From the NCBI RefSeq assembly GCF_029784155.1, contig NC_073693.1, positions 313,449,304-313,513,303 on the forward strand: DNA of 64,000 bases, written 5' to 3'. A program made the position numbers and the translations under genes. This stretch comes from Uranotaenia lowii. Taxonomy: Eukaryota > Arthropoda > Insecta > Diptera > Culicidae. Below the pieces are notes generated by a model. The model was not told the DNA's origin, made no database searches, and worked only from the letters and a program-made list of their open reading frames with translations. Shown piece by piece: positions 32,701-43,846 of the stretch. Numbering within the stretch: position 1 is the stretch's first letter; every line of letters starts with the position of its first letter.

Positions 32701-33154
32701 ATGTTATGTCCAATCTTTTTTCCGAACATTTTCACTACAGGAAAGTATATTTTCATAGATTTGGTTCATGTAGGAAAACATTGAATTTCTTTGCGGTTTA
32801 TACATGGGAAAAAATCCCCATTTCGCAATGGGGGAATTTGAATGTGAAAAACAAATCATTAATAGGCTCAAGAGTACGTAATGGATTCCCGGGTAGACTT
32901 TTAAGGGAAAATTATAACTAGATTTGCTATCATGCCTTGGAAGTAAAAGTCGGTATAATTTTTCCCGAATAAAGGTGGTACAAAGCCAAAATTTGGATCT
33001 CATTTTTCTGTACGGATACCGATATCTTGATAATCCCAAGTGTAGGTATCACTGAAACCATAATGATGCCTTATTTAACCAACGTTTAACCAACGAGAAC
33101 ATAATGATGCCAGTTTAAAGTATAATTTATTGCCAAAATTTGGCATAGGGTGAT
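32701..33154. other. Spacer, nothing recognised
   Basis: No gene is supported. Opposing frames at 32704-33039 have no family resemblance. Confidence 0.35.
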
Positions 33155-33701
33155 TTGCCAATCGTTGCACAGCTAGCACATGATTTTGGTGTTTATGCTG
33201 TATTTTAGTAATTTCTACTAAATTCACTCGATTTTTTTTTGTCGATGCACTCATACAGGATTGGTCAACAAGATCCAAAAGTTCAAGTGTTTGAAAAAAG
33301 TGACATAAAAATTTAAAAAATGATTTAAAATAGCTTGTCTGTGCCCAATAGTTGCACAGGCAAATTTTGTGTCGTGCATAATGTTGTCCGAATTTTTCCA
33401 ATGGTTGCACATTTTAAAAATCAGTCACCATGAGGTCGTATAGGCTGATATTTGTTACGGAAGCTTATTATGAGAACCTCTAGTTTAAATGCAATCTAAC
33501 TTTTAGACGGCCACTTATGAGTAAAACTGTCGTAAGATACACACTTACCAGCAGAAAATATCACAAAAGCCTCATTTCATCAGAAAACATTCCGAATTAC
33601 ATGATTCAGTATTATTTTTGAGGAAAAGTTGAAAAACAGCTGAAATATTGACAATTTAAGTCATGCTGTGCAACAATGGGTTAGGGGACAACGATTGGCA
33701 A
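33155..33701. mobile_element. TIR element ending at the assembly gap
   Basis: The left end TTGCCAATCGTTGCACAGC is mirrored at 33663-33701 (GCTGTGCAACAATGG...AACGATTGGCAA). Internal CCAATNGTTGCACA words repeat the terminus at about 33345 and 33400. Length is about 547 bp. The right end coincides with the start of the N gap, so the target duplication cannot be read, and a larger element may continue into the gap. Confidence 0.55.
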
Positions 33702-34201
33702 NNNNNNNNNNNNNNNNNNNNNNNNNNNNNNNNNNNNNNNNNNNNNNNNNNNNNNNNNNNNNNNNNNNNNNNNNNNNNNNNNNNNNNNNNNNNNNNNNNN
33801 NNNNNNNNNNNNNNNNNNNNNNNNNNNNNNNNNNNNNNNNNNNNNNNNNNNNNNNNNNNNNNNNNNNNNNNNNNNNNNNNNNNNNNNNNNNNNNNNNNNN
33901 NNNNNNNNNNNNNNNNNNNNNNNNNNNNNNNNNNNNNNNNNNNNNNNNNNNNNNNNNNNNNNNNNNNNNNNNNNNNNNNNNNNNNNNNNNNNNNNNNNNN
34001 NNNNNNNNNNNNNNNNNNNNNNNNNNNNNNNNNNNNNNNNNNNNNNNNNNNNNNNNNNNNNNNNNNNNNNNNNNNNNNNNNNNNNNNNNNNNNNNNNNNN
34101 NNNNNNNNNNNNNNNNNNNNNNNNNNNNNNNNNNNNNNNNNNNNNNNNNNNNNNNNNNNNNNNNNNNNNNNNNNNNNNNNNNNNNNNNNNNNNNNNNNNN
34201 N
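33702..34201. other. Assembly gap (500 N)
   Basis: Exactly 500 unknown bases, probably a fixed-size scaffold placeholder. Repeats lie on both sides (a TIR element and a tandem array), the usual reason for an assembly break. Confidence 0.99.
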
Positions 34202-35325
34202 TTACTCATAGTTTATAACCCTCATCTGAACATTTTCAATTCAATCCGATGCATGGTCACGACAATATCGCGAAAACAGTGAGCAACTAATATGGACGGC
34301 CTTTTTTTTATCACGATTCAAAAGTTGACACTTGAAATCAATTATCTATTCTGTTAAACTCCCATGTGCCAATTTTCATTACAATTCTATGTTCAACCAA
34401 GAGAATATCCTAAAAACAGTGAACAGATAATAACCCCTTTTGCCGAACCCTGAGTCAAGATTTGAAACCTGAAAGCAAAAGAGCGTCCCTCAAAACTCCT
34501 ATGCGGAAATTTTCATCTCAATCCAATGTAGAATAACGTCAAAATCGCAAAAACATTAAAATTGGGTATGAACTACTCCTTCAGCCGACTTCTGATCCGC
34601 AATTCAAAACTTGAAATCGATTGCTCGTTTCTCAAAACACTCATGTGCTAATTTTCATCACAATACGTTCTATAATAACGCCAATATCGCAAAAACATCA
34701 ATCAGTGGATATGGACGACCCCTTTTGCCGACCCCTGACCCTAAATTTGATAACTGTAATCGAATGCTCGTCTCTCAGAACACTCATGTGCAAATTTTCA
34801 TCACAATCCGATGTATAGTAACGCCAATATCGCAAAAACATTAATCAGTGAATATGGACGACCCCTTTGGCCGACCCCTGACCCTAAATTTGATAACTGT
34901 AATCGTTTGCTCGTCTCTCAAAACACTCATGTGCAAATTTTCATCACAATCCGATGCATAATAACGCCAATATAGCAAAAACGTTAATCAGTGAATATGG
35001 ACGACCCCTTCGGCCGACCCCTGACCCTAAATTTGATAACTGTAATCGATTGCTCGGCTTTTAAAACTCTCATGTGCAAATTTTCAACACAATCAGACGA
35101 AAAATAACGTCAATATTGCGAAAACATTATTTGTCTTGTATGGACGACCCCTTTCAGAAGGGGTCATCCAAAAATCTGAAAACATTTTTCATCCTTCCTG
35201 GACCTAATGAGTATCCATGCCAAATTTCAGACCTCTAGCTCTTAAGACGGCTGAGTCTATAGAGGACAAACAAACAAACAAACAAACAAACATACAGATA
35301 ATTGCTTTTTATATATATAGATTCT
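34202..35325. repeat. Tandem array of about 143-bp units with a CAAA-repeat tail
   Basis: Units share ACTCATGTGCAAATTTTCAT, then CACAATCCGATGCATAATAA, CGCCAATATCGCAAAAAC and TATGGACGACCCCTTTNGCC. The CATGTGC word recurs at about 34356, 34638, 34781, 34924 and 35067, a steady 143-bp period; six or seven units are visible and the array probably continues in the gap. After the array come AATGAGTATCCATGCCAAAT, (CAAA)n at 35270-35293 and TTTTATATATATAGATT at 35309. That tail looks like the 3' terminus of a transposable element bearing internal repeats. Its class is uncertain. Confidence 0.75.
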
Positions 35326-35701
35326 TTGCAGTCGATTTGTGTGTGTCAGATGTGTTAAGCGATATTGTAGCGCAATAGTCGAAGTGTGGCATGATCACCT
35401 ATTTTACATAAATTATTTTTGACCAGAATGTCATATATCGGCTGATTCGTATTTGACGGCGATTTTCTTGATTGTATAGTCATGCTAAGTATGGACCTGA
35501 CGCACTCCTTCGATGGCACAACCATCAATCAACAATTCTAGCAACTTCTTATTTGACGATTTTCAATACAAAAACAAAAAAAAAACCCAAAGTCTCTATT
35601 TACCGGTTTTATATCTTTAATAAGTAATTTAATTATAATCTAAGAAGCCTTAAACATATATCTAGATGGTAAACGTGTCGATTGACACGATTTGCGATGT
35701 A
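35326..35701. other. Spacer, nothing recognised
   Basis: AT-rich sequence without a gene or clear repeat; it ends with the GATGTA duplication of the next element. Confidence 0.4.
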
Positions 35702-38108
35702 CAGGATGGCCAGCGAGTTAATATTATCAAATTCCCGTTTTCCCGGTTTTCACGATTGAGATGTTATGATTTTCCGTATTCAAAAATACACAAATAAATA
35801 TGCTTATCGGGGTTTTTGACAATATAAATAGATATTTTTATGAAAGTTGAACGTAAAAGTTCGAGAGGACTTAAAATTGTTTAGTATCCTTGATATTCAA
35901 AGGTTTTCAGGTTACGGTGATGGTAATACTGTGAGAAATAATGCTAGTTGGCCTAACCTTAACCGAAAATTGTTATCTTCTTTTCAAACATTCACATCAA
36001 CTTCACTTATTATAAGTGAAAATCCTTTATTTTTATTATTTTCGTAAGATAAAATATAGTTTCAATATAATTTCAAGTTAAAATTCCGAATTTTACTATT
36101 GAACTCTGGTTTCTGAATTCTTAAATTCGAGATATAATCATGAAGGCCGAATTTCGTACTGAGTAACCGATCCATAAATCAACTTTATTTCAAGTTCATT
36201 CAAGGATTCATAATTCGAATGTTAATTTTAATTTCTGACGCTTATCTTCGGAATAAAAAATTAAGTTTTATGGTATTGCTGTCTGTGCTACTGATTGATA
36301 TTCTTTTTTTTTTATTATGCAGTTCTTAAAACAGATTCGCTGAATCTTATTACATTACATGAATCTTATGCAGCAATCAGAAATTAAATTTCCGTTCTCA
36401 TATTCAAAATACTGGATGAGTATTTTCGCTCGATAACCTTTAAAATTTATCTGAATTCTGAGCCTGAATCTTCTGTTCAACTTCAAAATGCATGTTTTCA
36501 TTCGATTTTTCAATTTGAAATCCTATTTAAATTTGAAAATTACTGTTACGTTAAATTTTCTTTTAAATTTTATAAAATAAAGAATGCGATTACTGGTTTA
36601 AGCAAATGATGTAAACAAAATGGTGGCCGTATAAACAAACAAAGAAAGTTGAATTTTATTAGAATTTTAATATTTTTTAATATTTTATAAGTCAAATAAA
36701 AATTTGGAGTATTGTTATGATATTTTTTTATTTTTTGATGGTACCGATAACTCGATTGAAAACAGCTAAAAATAATGTCATAAGGAATGTATTCGAAAAA
36801 AATGCAATACTTTGTTTTTTGAATAACTTTTGAATACATGGATGGAAATTGATTAAATTTTCAGTCACGCATTCTAGTAATGTAATGTATACGTGTACAA
36901 AATTTGGTGACACTCTGTCAAGTGGTTTTTGAGATAGCGTCGAATACTGAAGTTCAAAATTTTTTTAGGAAAATCGAGAAAAAATCAGAAAAGTTTCAGT
37001 GGGAGACCCAAAAACAGCTGGAAATCAACTATTCGACTTAAATTCACATGACGAATCATTTAAGAAGTCCTAGAGGATCCAATAGTAAGCTAACATTTGA
37101 TTAAAAGTGAAGATTATTGATTTCATGAAGTGAGAGGAATATGAGAGGTTTTTTTCAAGCTCAATCCTAAAATACGAATAGAAGAAATGATAAAAATAAG
37201 ACAAATTTTCCTGACTGGTTCCTCTAGCTGACTTATAAATTGGCCTGACTTCATTTCTACAAGATAGAAAAGCTGCCCACCGGTAAAATAAACAAAATAC
37301 GGTGGTCAAATAATGCGCAAAATATTTGGACTGCTTGTGGGAAGATATTTAAAAAAAATCGTAATGGACGGCAAAACTAACTCTTTAGCGGGCACATTGC
37401 AGCATTCCAACCAGAAACTGTTCATTGGTAAGTCTTGTATTTTCCGGATATAAACAAGGAGAAAAAATTGAAAAATATTATGTCTTGTACTTGAGGAGGC
37501 TAAAAATCTGTGGAAACTGTCCTGCTTCTCCTAAATAATGAAATGTTGCGGGGTAAAGCATGATATACGTTAACAAGTTTTCCTCGTAAAAATACTCTTT
37601 CACTCTTTTCAACATCTGTAAATTTTCTCCTAACTTTACTATCCATCTTTATCAATTTTCAATTCTGATATTCTTTCTCCAAGAATAAATATACATTTTC
37701 ACCGATATGCAGAAAATAAATTTACAAAAATAACGGAAATTCGTAAAACAAAGTGCAAAACGGTAGAAAACATTAAAACCTTTGATTAATTAACGCTATA
37801 CGAGTATTGTATTCATACTTTTACGACATAACATTTCTTTGCACCACGAATGTATGCGCTGAGTCAAAAATCCCAATGTGTTAAGAAATTTTCTACTGTT
37901 CCCGGGAAAATCCCGTTTCTGAGTTTCTGAGAAAAAAATTCGTCATTATGAAATGAATGAACTTTATGATTTCATATGTTTATAATAGGTATTTGGGAAA
38001 TACTATTCATAAATAATTTTGCTGGTTTTGATTCGAAATTCCAGTTTTTCCCGGATTTCCCCGTTCCATTTTCAATTTCCGGGTTTTCCCGGTTCGCTGG
38101 CCATTCTG
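35702..38108. mobile_element. hAT-like TIR element with 6-bp target duplication
   Basis: The left end CAGGATGGCCAGCGA and right end TCGCTGGCCATTCTG are inverse to each other. They are flanked by GATGTA at 35696-35701 and 38109-38114. CCCGGTTTTC/TTTCCCGG words follow at both subtermini. Length is 2,407 bp including a nested fragment at 36785-37450. No transposase frame is seen. The termini resemble those of 30044-31619 (CAGGNTGG..GCG) and both have 6-bp duplications, suggesting a related mobiliser. Confidence 0.7.
36785..37450 (+). mobile_element. Fragment of a GTATTCGA-ended element
   Basis: Begins GTATTCGAAAAAAATGCAA and matches, inverted, about 61020-61694. Shared landmarks are TGAATAACTTTTGAAT, GTTTTTGAGATAGCGTC, CACCGGTAAAATAAACAAAA and TACGGTGGTCAAAT. 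It is a one-ended fragment nested in the 35702 element. Frames on the minus strand (37309-37070) share FLSCRNE and YSYFRIELEKN with the copy at 61024-61446. The shared peptide is unidentified and may not be coding. Confidence 0.6.
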
Positions 38109-38114
38109 GATGTA

Positions 38115-39160
38115 ATTTTATATGCATATAAAGGCATCGGTTTTCTAAAACAAGTCCCAAAAAGTATATTTTTAGCCAAAAATTATGTTGAGATGAGATG
38201 ACACCAAATTTTGACGATTTTTGAATTTTGAAGTCAATTCGCACCAAAACTAAAATTTAGATTTTATCGATTCCCATTTGAAACCCCCTTTTCTAGGTGG
38301 TTCATGAGGGTAGAAAAAACAAATATTTGACGCCTAAAACAAGTCTGATTTAAACTTTGCACAGGTAAGCTAATTTACAAAATTTTCACATATGGTCGGT
38401 TTTAGTAGTTCTATTTCTACTATACATTAATTGCCACCCTTATGTATCTAAGCATTTCAAAAATATTCAAATGTATGAGCATTTCTGCGGCTTTTTGCTA
38501 TATAATTCAGCATAAAGTTGCCCTCAGAAAACAACCCTTCTAAAACAAATTTCAAAAGGGCAGAGATCGATACTTTGGCTTCGATTTTTTAGGTGGATCG
38601 ATCCTGGATTTATTTAGCTGAATCGATCTTGGGAATCGAGTTTTTCCCAAAATATCGAACAACCCTACTGTAAATACTTGAATCATAAATAACATTAAAA
38701 GGTATACTTATTATCGTAAACTTTATTTTCATAACATCGACCGTTTTGTATAAATAGAAACAGCCGCAAAGAAGTAAATTCAAGTTACAAAGAAGGATTT
38801 TCTAAAACCGTATGCTTTTCAAGGAAATCGATTAATTATGAAGGCGAGAATTCAGTCCAAAAACTGTTTTGATTTTATTGTGTGATTTCAGATAAAAAAT
38901 TAAGAGATTTCTTTTATCCATACATTCACAATGATACAAAAACTTCCATTTCATTTTCCCGGAGGACAAATGGTCAGAATTTGACAAAACCGAATTTGAA
39001 GTCATCAGCATTTTTTGAGAAACTTCGGTTTAATGTACAAATTGTTCCTACCAGGCTACAGGAATCAAAATTTATGAATTTTAAGGACCAGAATTAGTAA
39101 TTTTTAAACCAAGAAACGTATCTCCGTTAATCATATGTATTTGCTTTTTCGGTCTTTAAA
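38115..39160. other. Upstream region of the lectin gene
   Basis: No gene. 38200-38450 is a repeat related to 442-906. No TATA box or other promoter signal could be assigned with confidence just before 39161. Confidence 0.35.
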
Positions 39161-42100
39161 ATGAGATTCAAATTTTGTTGTTTGCTCATGGTGATGGTGC
39201 TTACACTGATCCGCGATGCCAGGTAAATGTTTGACGTTTTGTAGTTAGGAAAAAAGGTAAACAAAAGGTGTACATTTTCGATGAATTTTAACCTCTTTTT
39301 ACTACGACTTTTTACTTCAGAGATCTCTTAAAAAGCAAGTAGAATCAACTTTTAGGTCTTCTTCTAGTGTTTTAAATTTTTTTGAAAAAAATTTGATAGC
39401 TACTAAGCGATAAATTGAGTTTCAAAAACTGGTGTTTTTCTTGCGATTGGAAACACATCTAAATGCTTTAAAAGTTTTTGAATGAAAAAGTAATATTTTC
39501 ACAAAAACATTCATTAAAAAAAATTGTTGGAGATACTTGTAAACTAACTTTACGAAAGTTCTGTTTTGGAAAGCATTCTAACAAGGAAAAAACTTGGTTG
39601 AAAAAACCGGAATTTTATCCTGTTTTTTGTTAAAAAAAAGTAACAAATTTGATGTTTTTTTCTGGAATCAATGAAGTGTTTGAGTTGTTTTTTTGTACTG
39701 GAAGAAGATTTAAAATGATTTAAATTTTTTATAGATTTATTTACGAGTGATATTTCATTTATGAAAAATGTACTTCTGGAATGTCTGCTCTTATGTGAGA
39801 GCTGTTTGCACATTTTTGGAACATTTTTGTAAAAAAATCTAATGTATTTCCGTCGACGTGTCTTGCAAGTACCTTTTCATGACAAAATTTTGTCCAATAA
39901 TTATCAAAAAAAACATTAAGAGTTAATTCCCTTTTAATTATATGCCTGTTCCTAAAAGCTTCCCAAATTCTCTAAACTCTTGTATGGAGCACTTTGTAGC
40001 GCTACTGTTCGGTTAATATCTCGGATAAACTGATGTAACACTGTGTTCCCTTTTTGTCAACCATCATCTCAATAGTTAGTGATTATACCTACCTTTGATA
40101 GTGATGGCGCTTCTGGAATAGGAAATGTTCACACAGGAGCTTTTGGTTCGGGAATGATGAGCTAGATGTCGCCCAGAGCTCTGGACGATAAAATTTTCTT
40201 TTTTTCTGAACCGTTTCATTATTTAAAGACTAAACAATTCAACAAATAACTCTAAAGTAAACGATTAATCTCTGACTTTACCTCATACGCAGTCTGCAGA
40301 TATCATCCAGTCATCGGAGTTTCAATTTTTATTCTTTTTATTACATATGTGCAACTTGTAATTTCCATTAGATGTTTCATTAGTCGGTGTTCGGAATTTT
40401 GAATAAGACATTCCCTTACTCTACATATTAAGGAAAAATGTATATATGGTTTATGTTCTTTCTTTCTTTGATATTTTATGTTTCTCTAATACTTCCCATC
40501 ACCTTTGAAAATTTGTTAATTTTCAGGTACGAATATGTACCAAGACGAACTCAAAACATTAGATTTGATTAGTAAACTTAGGACTGGATTCGAATAAAAT
40601 CCAACACTTTCGTTTGTGGATAACTTTTGAGCGGATTTTAGCTTACTGTTTGATCCTCAAAGATTTCAAGAACGATATACCAAATGAATTTTGATCGCAT
40701 AGTTGATTTCTAGGTTTTTGAGGTCTCGCAATCCTGAACAACATTTTAGGTCAATGAATTTATCCATTAGACGCTATCGCAAAAACTACTTGAACGATAT
40801 CCACAAAATTTTGCACATGTAAACACTAAATACTTTACTGGGTAGTATCACTGAAAATTTCATCATTTTTCATCCATCCGTTCAAAAGCTATTCACAAAT
40901 GAAAGTGTTGCATTTTTTCGAATACAGTTCTTGGTGTTATTGATGATCACTTTCACACGAGTTGTGAACTTCTATATTACTTTTTTATTTCTGGTTCTGA
41001 TACTGCAGTTCATAAAAAATATATTTTCACATTATCCGCTAGGTAACGATTTCTTAAAGGAACGGCTGTACAAATCGTTTGGAAGTTTTTCCAAGACACT
41101 TTGCAGTATCCATAGAGTTTCTAATGAAGACTAACTGATACAAAAAATTTTAAAAGATAACAAGTGGAACAGCATTTTTAATTTCTCTTTTTAATAACTG
41201 ATTTTAGAAAAGTTTGATTATTGGTTTGATTGAGTGGGAGGACAATTATTCATTTCGCTTTGCCAAAAGATATAGGAATATGAAAATTAGCCATGAAAAC
41301 ACATTTTCACATAAGTTTAGGCGAAATGCGGTATGAGATTTTTTTTTACATCCTGATTATCAGATTTATTGCTGCTTTCAGATTTTTATTTCAGGTTGTT
41401 TCAAATTATAACAATCTTCCATTCTATTTCTTCTTCTTCAGCCTCAACACCTCCAGCCGAACGGGTCGTGTAATTCCAACGATAGCGGTCGGCCAAACGC
41501 ATCAGTACATTCCGGCATCGAGCTTCTTCATTAACAAGCGTATCGGGGAAGCTGTGGAGGTGGCTGCCCCGATCGGCAAGGTGATAGGTCCTTCCGGGTA
41601 CGCCGAGAACCAGTTGACTCCACCGAGTGGCCAGAGCACTTTTACGCCGATGCGCCAAACTTTTGGTGGAGCTAGCCCTACTGAGTTGCTTTCCTCGCCG
41701 AGGGAAGTTTCTGAGACGGATCTGTACTTGCTGGGCGCCATCGAGAAGTTGGTCTACCGAGTGGATTACATGGAAAATAGATTGAGGCGGGCTGAGCAAA
41801 TAATTTACTACCTGATGGCTGGGAACAATCAAAAAGTTGGTACGTTGATTAAAAAAGGATTCAGGGATGTTAAAAATGTTAATTAAATTTTCTTTTTTAG
41901 AAACGTGTCCCGATAACTTCACCAGGGTGCACGACATATGCTATCATTTTGGAGTGGATCGCGGCCTAAATTGGAAGTCGGCAAATGCTTTGTGCAAATC
42001 TTATGGGGCCCATCTGGCAGAGTTTGAATCCTCGTCGGAGTTCCAGGATGTAGTTGCCTACATTTTGAACAACCAACAGCACCGAGGTAAAGAGTTTTGG

Positions 42101-42454
42101 TTGGGCGGTCTTAATCCCGGATTGTTGTGGATTTGGACCCAGTCGGCCAAACCGGTGAATCCAAACACAAATCTCACATCGATAACGTCTGGCAATAAAA
42201 ACACTACTACGACGAAACCGGAAACCAATAAAGAGGGAACGAAGATCGTTAATAAACCGCAGAAACCTGCGGAACCTACCCTGGAAATAACTGGCACCGG
42301 AAGATGTCTTACGCTAACCTACAACGGAGCTCTCTACACGTACGGGTACAAAGGCCAAGATTGCTCGGCCAGATTCAACTACATCTGCGAGAAGAAGAAC
42401 AAGGCCCTGGACAACGAGATAAACCGCATAGCGAAGCAATTGAATCTGAATTAA
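39161..42454 (+). CDS. Secreted C-type lectin domain protein (three exons)
   Basis: Exons 39161-39222, 41442-41839 and 41901-42454 join with GT..AG introns into 1,014 nt (337 residues plus stop). Exon 1 encodes a signal peptide (MRFKFCCLLMVMVLTLIRDA). Exon 2 encodes a Ser/Pro/Thr-rich linker and an amphipathic segment (IEKLVYRVDYMENRLRRAEQ) that looks like a short coiled coil. Exon 3 is a C-type lectin fold: CPDNFTRVHDICYHF, LNWKSANALCKSYGAHLAEF, FWLGGLNPG and WIWTQSAKPV, then GRCLTLTYNG and DCSARFNYICEKK. Between WIW and GRCL an insertion of about 45 residues, rich in Thr/Lys/Pro, replaces the loop. No EPN or QPD calcium/sugar motif and no WND motif is present, so classical sugar binding is doubtful. 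The role is unknown; protein binding or cuticle/immune use are possibilities. Confidence 0.9.
40590..40928 (-). mobile_element. Fragment of a GTATTCGA-ended element in the lectin intron 1
   Basis: Ends TGCATTTTTTCGAATAC (40911-40927), the inverse of the terminus at 36785 and 60455. It matches 61440-61690 through TAGTTGATTTC, GACGCTATCGCAAAAACTAC and ACAAATGAAAGTGTTGCA. Only one end is present. Confidence 0.6.
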
Positions 42455-42539
42455 ATCAAGCGTTGATTATTTAAGTTATTTATTTGTAAGAAGAAACATA
42501 ATTTATTAAAACACCATTATACTTTCAAGTCTCAGAGTC
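42455..42539. terminator. Short convergent 3' region between lectin and COX7A-like genes
   Basis: Only 85 bp separate the two stop codons. TTTATT at about 42479 and 42502 supplies AATAAA signals for the minus-strand gene, and ATTAAA at about 42506 could serve the lectin. The 3' ends of the two transcripts probably overlap. Confidence 0.5.
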
Positions 42540-42905
42540 TCAGGATAGGATAACTGTAGCGATGACAAACACTGATCCGAGAAGTCCGCAGAAGGCCAGT
42601 CCACAGGTGGTCAGATACATCGTATGATCCATGGGGCCCTTCAGAAAGACTGGCTTGTTGTCCCGGACTTGAAATTTGGCCTGCATTTCTTTGATCTTGT
42701 GGTAACCGGAGGCAATCTGGTACTGTTTTCCCGACCCCGACGACCGCGATGACGAACCACCGGGATGGCAAGGGGGGCATGGCCGTGGAGGTTCATTGGG
42801 ACATTTCTGCGACGCCATCGATGCCCGGGGCACCACCATCAGTCTCGGGGCCTTAGAGATTTGATTCAGGCCAATATTGTAGCAAAAAACTTGACGGAAA
42901 GCCAT
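42540..42905 (-). CDS. Cytochrome c oxidase subunit 7A-like protein
   Basis: A 121-residue single-exon protein. The N-terminus (MAFRQVFCYNIGLNQISKAP, continuing basic) looks like a mitochondrial presequence. A Pro/Cys/Ser/Gly-rich segment follows (PRPCPPCHPGG, then a Ser run). From about residue 62 it matches the COX7A family: IKEMQAKFQVRDNKPVFLKG, then a single membrane helix (TTCGLAFCGLLGSVFVIATV). COX7A is a small membrane subunit of complex IV or respiratory supercomplexes. Lack of introns plus the long low-complexity presequence suggests a retrocopy-like tissue-specific paralogue such as fly COX7AL, which is inferred. Alternative starts at internal methionines would shorten the presequence. 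Confidence 0.85.
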   Translation of the reverse strand: MAFRQVFCYNIGLNQISKAPRLMVVPRASMASQKCPNEPPRPCPPCHPGGSSSRSSGSGKQYQIASGYHKIKEMQAKFQVRDNKPVFLKGPMDHTMYLTTCGLAFCGLLGSVFVIATVILS

Positions 42906-43088
42906 TTTCGTGGGATAGACAAAAATAATTTTTCAACTTCTTCCGGATGCTAAAATTAATCGTAGGTTACTTTGTTCGGGATGATTTTATGGAATCTGTG
43001 AAAATAAGCGAAGGTTCTGCCATCTGAAAATGTGCTGACTATGAGGCAAACAAAAAATGTTTTCTTAATCTGCTAAAACCCAAATTTC
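42906..43088. promoter_or_regulatory. Upstream region of the COX7A-like gene
   Basis: 183 bp between the start codon and the SINE target duplication. No motif could be assigned. The SINE at 43101 lies just upstream and could affect the promoter. Confidence 0.25.
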
Positions 43089-43100
43089 GGAATGCATTTT

Positions 43101-43298
43101 TCTTTTGGCTTGTAATATATAACTCAGTTGGCAAGTCAGTTGCTTCCTGAGCCGATGTCCGTGAGTTCGAGCTCAACAGAAAACATCCATCACAGTTGTT
43201 CCGGATAAGTTTTTCAATGACTATCCGTTAACTTCATCGTTGATATATGTCGCGAATGATATAAAGATGTTAAAACGACTATAATCGAAACAAAAAAA
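43101..43298 (+). mobile_element. tRNA-derived SINE with 12-bp target duplication
   Basis: Same family as 22891-23088, opposite strand and nearly the same length. The A box is ATAACTCAGTTGGCAAGTC and the B box GTGAGTTCGAGCTC, followed by a body with GTTGTTCCGGATAAGTTTTT and ACGACTATAATCGAAAC, ending in a short A tail. It is flanked by the perfect 12-bp duplication GGAATGCATTTT (43089-43100 and 43299-43310). It sits about 195 bp upstream of the COX7A-like start codon. Confidence 0.9.
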
Positions 43299-43397
43299 GG
43301 AATGCATTTTAAAAATTAATCTCAACAATTATCCCTCATACGTCTCATTTTATTTGTCAATATCTTTTGTTTCTCAACCGATATAGAGTTTACCTTA

Positions 43398-43844
43398 AGG
43401 TTGCCAGAATTCTAGGCATTTTTTTTTTTATAAATACCTGGCCAAATTCGGGCATTTGATTATAAAACTTACGATTATTAAATTTGGGCTATATCCGGGC
43501 AAATTTTGTCAAAACTCAGAAATTACTCAACATAAATCCAGAAAAAAATTGAAAAAAACATTTCTTTTCGTCAAAATTCATCGACAGATTTAAAAGCGCA
43601 TTGTAGGTTTTCAAAAAACCTTTCATGATTATTTTTTTTAAATTTGCTGAGAAATTTCATTTTGAAGGCATAAAAAAAATTTACAACAAAATTTGTTTTT
43701 TTCTTGTTTGATTTGCCAAATGAAGTGAATAGATCCGGGCAGAATCCAGTCATTTTTCAATGAAATCCGGTTGACCTGGCTGTTCCCAAATTTTGTATTT
43801 AATAACCGGGCAAACCCGTATAAAACCGGGCCATCTGGCAACCT
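43398..43844 (+). mobile_element. AGGTTGCCAG MITE, copy 2 (full length)
   Basis: A 447-bp element with ends AAGGTTGCCAGA and TCTGGCAACCT, flanked by TA (43396-43397 and 43845-43846). Subterminal CCGGG/CCCGG words occur at both ends, with an AT-rich centre (TTCATGATTATTTTTTTTAAA, TTTGATTTGCCAAATGAAGT). It has no transposase frame. It is the best reference copy of the family here (also at 907, 45720 and, inverted, 62240). Confidence 0.85.
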
Positions 43845-43846
43845 TA

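Noticed and set aside
33661..34282. Three long frames across the gap
   Set aside because: They consist almost entirely of unknown bases; there is no sequence to support them.
34202..35160. Possible CRISPR array
   Set aside because: Units are 143-bp whole-unit tandem repeats without unique spacers, in a eukaryotic context.
41401..41937. 178-codon minus frame opposite lectin exon 2
   Set aside because: Antisense shadow of the better-supported spliced lectin exon.
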